Part shown: positions 6,422-7,038 of the stretch, piece by piece
How the letters are laid out: each line of letters begins with the position of its first letter
Position numbering within the stretch: the stretch's first letter is position 1
Source: Lachnospiraceae bacterium
GTDB taxonomy: Bacteria > Bacillota > Clostridia > Lachnospirales > Lachnospiraceae
Reading direction: 5' to 3'
DNA: 7,038 bases
NCBI GenBank assembly: GCA_003535955.1
Contig: DPZM01000173.1
Coordinates: 1 to 7,038 of the forward strand
Notes under the pieces: generated by a model
What the model saw: only the letters and a program-made list of their open reading frames with translations
Databases searched by the model: none
Told to the model about the DNA's origin: nothing
Position numbers and translations under genes: made by a program

Positions 6422-6450
6422 ATGATAACATAAACCACTCTCCCAAACAA
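6422..6450 (-). promoter_or_regulatory. Promoter of the MscS channel gene
   Basis: On the minus strand TTGTTT (6445-6450) and TATCAT (6422-6427) are spaced by 17 nt; the -10 matches five of six bases and the -35 three. The predicted start near 6415 gives a 138-nt leader containing a small TGCT/AGCA hairpin (6407-6418), the 11-codon ORF and the terminator. Between terminator and ATG I see only TTGGCA (6328-6333) with no -10 at a usable distance, so the channel probably depends on this upstream promoter. Confidence 0.45.
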
Positions 6451-6469
6451 GGGCATGATGATATTACTC

Positions 6470-6498
6470 TTGAAGTATAAACAGTCAGCTTCTATAAT
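6470..6498 (+). promoter_or_regulatory. Promoter of the HD-domain gene
   Basis: TTGAAG (6470-6475) and a perfect TATAAT (6493-6498) are separated by 17 nt. The -35 elements of this promoter and of the leftward channel promoter are 19 bp apart, a compact divergent arrangement. The -10 ends 7 nt before the ATG at 6506, so the predicted first nucleotide falls on or next to that start codon. Confidence 0.55.
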
Positions 6499-6505
6499 TA
6501 TATTT

Positions 6506-7038
6506 ATGGCACTGAGTAAGGATCACACACACAATTTTAACAGGCTCGCATATAAGATCAGGTCCCACCACAAGGTTCAGGACATGAAGGATTATATCCA
6601 GCATGGGAATGTATCGGTATATGACCACGTCAATGCGGTCGCCCACACTGCCTACAGCATGGCGCATGCACTGAAGATCAGGGTCGATGAGAAGGTTCTG
6701 ATCGAGGGTGCCCTGCTGCATGATTTCTTCGGATATGACTGGCACAATGATAAGGTAAAGAGGAAGCTCTTTGACATGCACGGCTTCACCCACGCAAGGC
6801 GGGCGAGGGAGCGCGCCGTTAAGCACTTCCATATAGACAGGCCCACACAGCATGTTATCGAATCCCATATGTGGCCCCTGACACTAAGAAGCCTCCCCAG
6901 GACCAGGGAGGCTATCTTGGTGTGTATCGCCGATAAGATCGTTTCTATCCGCGAGACACTTCGGATAGGGGACAGGGGACGGTTCTCTGTCTCCCCCGGG
7001 CGGCCTTCCGATAACAGGATCATCAAAAACAGTAAATA
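6506..7038 (+). CDS. HD-domain phosphohydrolase family protein (runs to window edge)
   Basis: 177 codons are readable and the last two bases are TA, so a stop may follow at once. The protein has the HD metal-site pattern: His41 (VSVYDHVNAVAHT), His72-Asp73 (GALLHDFFGYDWH) and Asp143 (CIADKIVSIRET), with further conserved histidines in HGFTHARRA (92, 96) and ESHMWPLT (121). This matches a clostridial HD family with the stretch VQDMKDYIQHG near 24-34. HD proteins are metal-dependent phosphohydrolases, often acting on nucleotides, but the substrate of this family is not evident. The ATG at 6506 leaves about 25 residues before VQDMK, as I expect for the family, yet there is no Shine-Dalgarno and the promoter implies a leaderless mRNA. 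The frame is open upstream to ATG 6455 and ATG 6458, with AAGGG too close to serve well. Residues 153-165 are encoded by a REP-like element and probably do not belong to the ancestral tail. Confidence 0.85.
   Translation, partial: MALSKDHTHNFNRLAYKIRSHHKVQDMKDYIQHGNVSVYDHVNAVAHTAYSMAHALKIRVDEKVLIEGALLHDFFGYDWHNDKVKRKLFDMHGFTHARRARERAVKHFHIDRPTQHVIESHMWPLTLRSLPRTREAILVCIADKIVSIRETLRIGDRGRFSVSPGRPSDNRIIKNSK
6968..6998 (+). repeat. REP-like imperfect palindrome inside the HD gene 3' end
   Basis: The stretch contains ACAGGGGACGGTTC at 6972-6985, identical to the minus-strand core at 2305-2318. It can fold imperfectly: GACA (6971-6974) with TGTC (6988-6991), with outer GGGG (6968-6971 region) near CCCC (6993-6997). 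It lies in the reading frame of the HD gene, after the last recognisable HD motif, and supplies codons for an Arg/Gly/Ser-rich tail. Confidence 0.5.

Noticed and set aside
6485..6868. A 127-codon minus-strand frame opposite the HD-domain gene
   Set aside because: It is antisense to clear HD metal-binding motifs and has no recognisable domain or ribosome site.

Overview
The window looks like chromosome of a low-to-mid GC, Gram-positive anaerobe of the class Clostridia. A Lachnospiraceae-type genome is my best guess. This rests on AGGAG-type ribosome sites, sigma-A-like promoters, a Firmicutes-type THUMP RNA methyltransferase, a short bacterial malic enzyme, a clostridial HD-domain family protein and the style of the MscS pore. 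The taxonomic call is inference. No rRNA, tRNA, CRISPR array, phage gene or transposase is visible.

Layout, left to right. Bases 1-762 (minus) hold the N-terminal 254 codons of a THUMP-domain class I SAM-dependent RNA methyltransferase that runs off the left edge. Bases 763-1055 are non-coding but busy. They hold a strong rightward promoter (perfect TATAAT, 17-nt spacer), a leftward promoter overlapping it, and three stem-loops, the last a perfect 16-bp inverted repeat. I read this as a candidate rightward small RNA of about 155 nt that shows C-rich CCCCUU-type motifs in every loop and linker. Bases 1056-2231 (minus) encode a complete NAD(P)-dependent malic enzyme with its own promoter and a REP-like palindrome in its leader. 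Bases 2367-2993 (minus) encode CbiC, the methylmutase of cobalamin synthesis. Directly upstream of it, 3011-6277 (minus) encodes a 1088-residue MscS-family channel carrying two large extracytoplasmic sensor modules that look like an internal duplication. Bases 6278-6505 form a divergent control region. It has a textbook intrinsic terminator between the channel promoter and the channel start, preceded by an 11-codon ORF, which suggests attenuation. A rightward promoter there sits so close to the next gene that its mRNA would be leaderless. Bases 6506-7038 (plus) encode an HD-domain phosphohydrolase whose last codons contain a second copy of the REP-like core.

How the genes may work together. 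The channel and cbiC are probably co-transcribed (17 nt apart, or a 4-nt overlap with a GTG start). Malic enzyme and the methyltransferase appear to have separate promoters. No shared pathway links all five proteins. The strongest candidates for undescribed biology are the double-sensor MscS channel with its attenuator-like leader, and the C-rich small RNA candidate. Both come from reading the sequence and have not been checked by database search, folding software or expression data.
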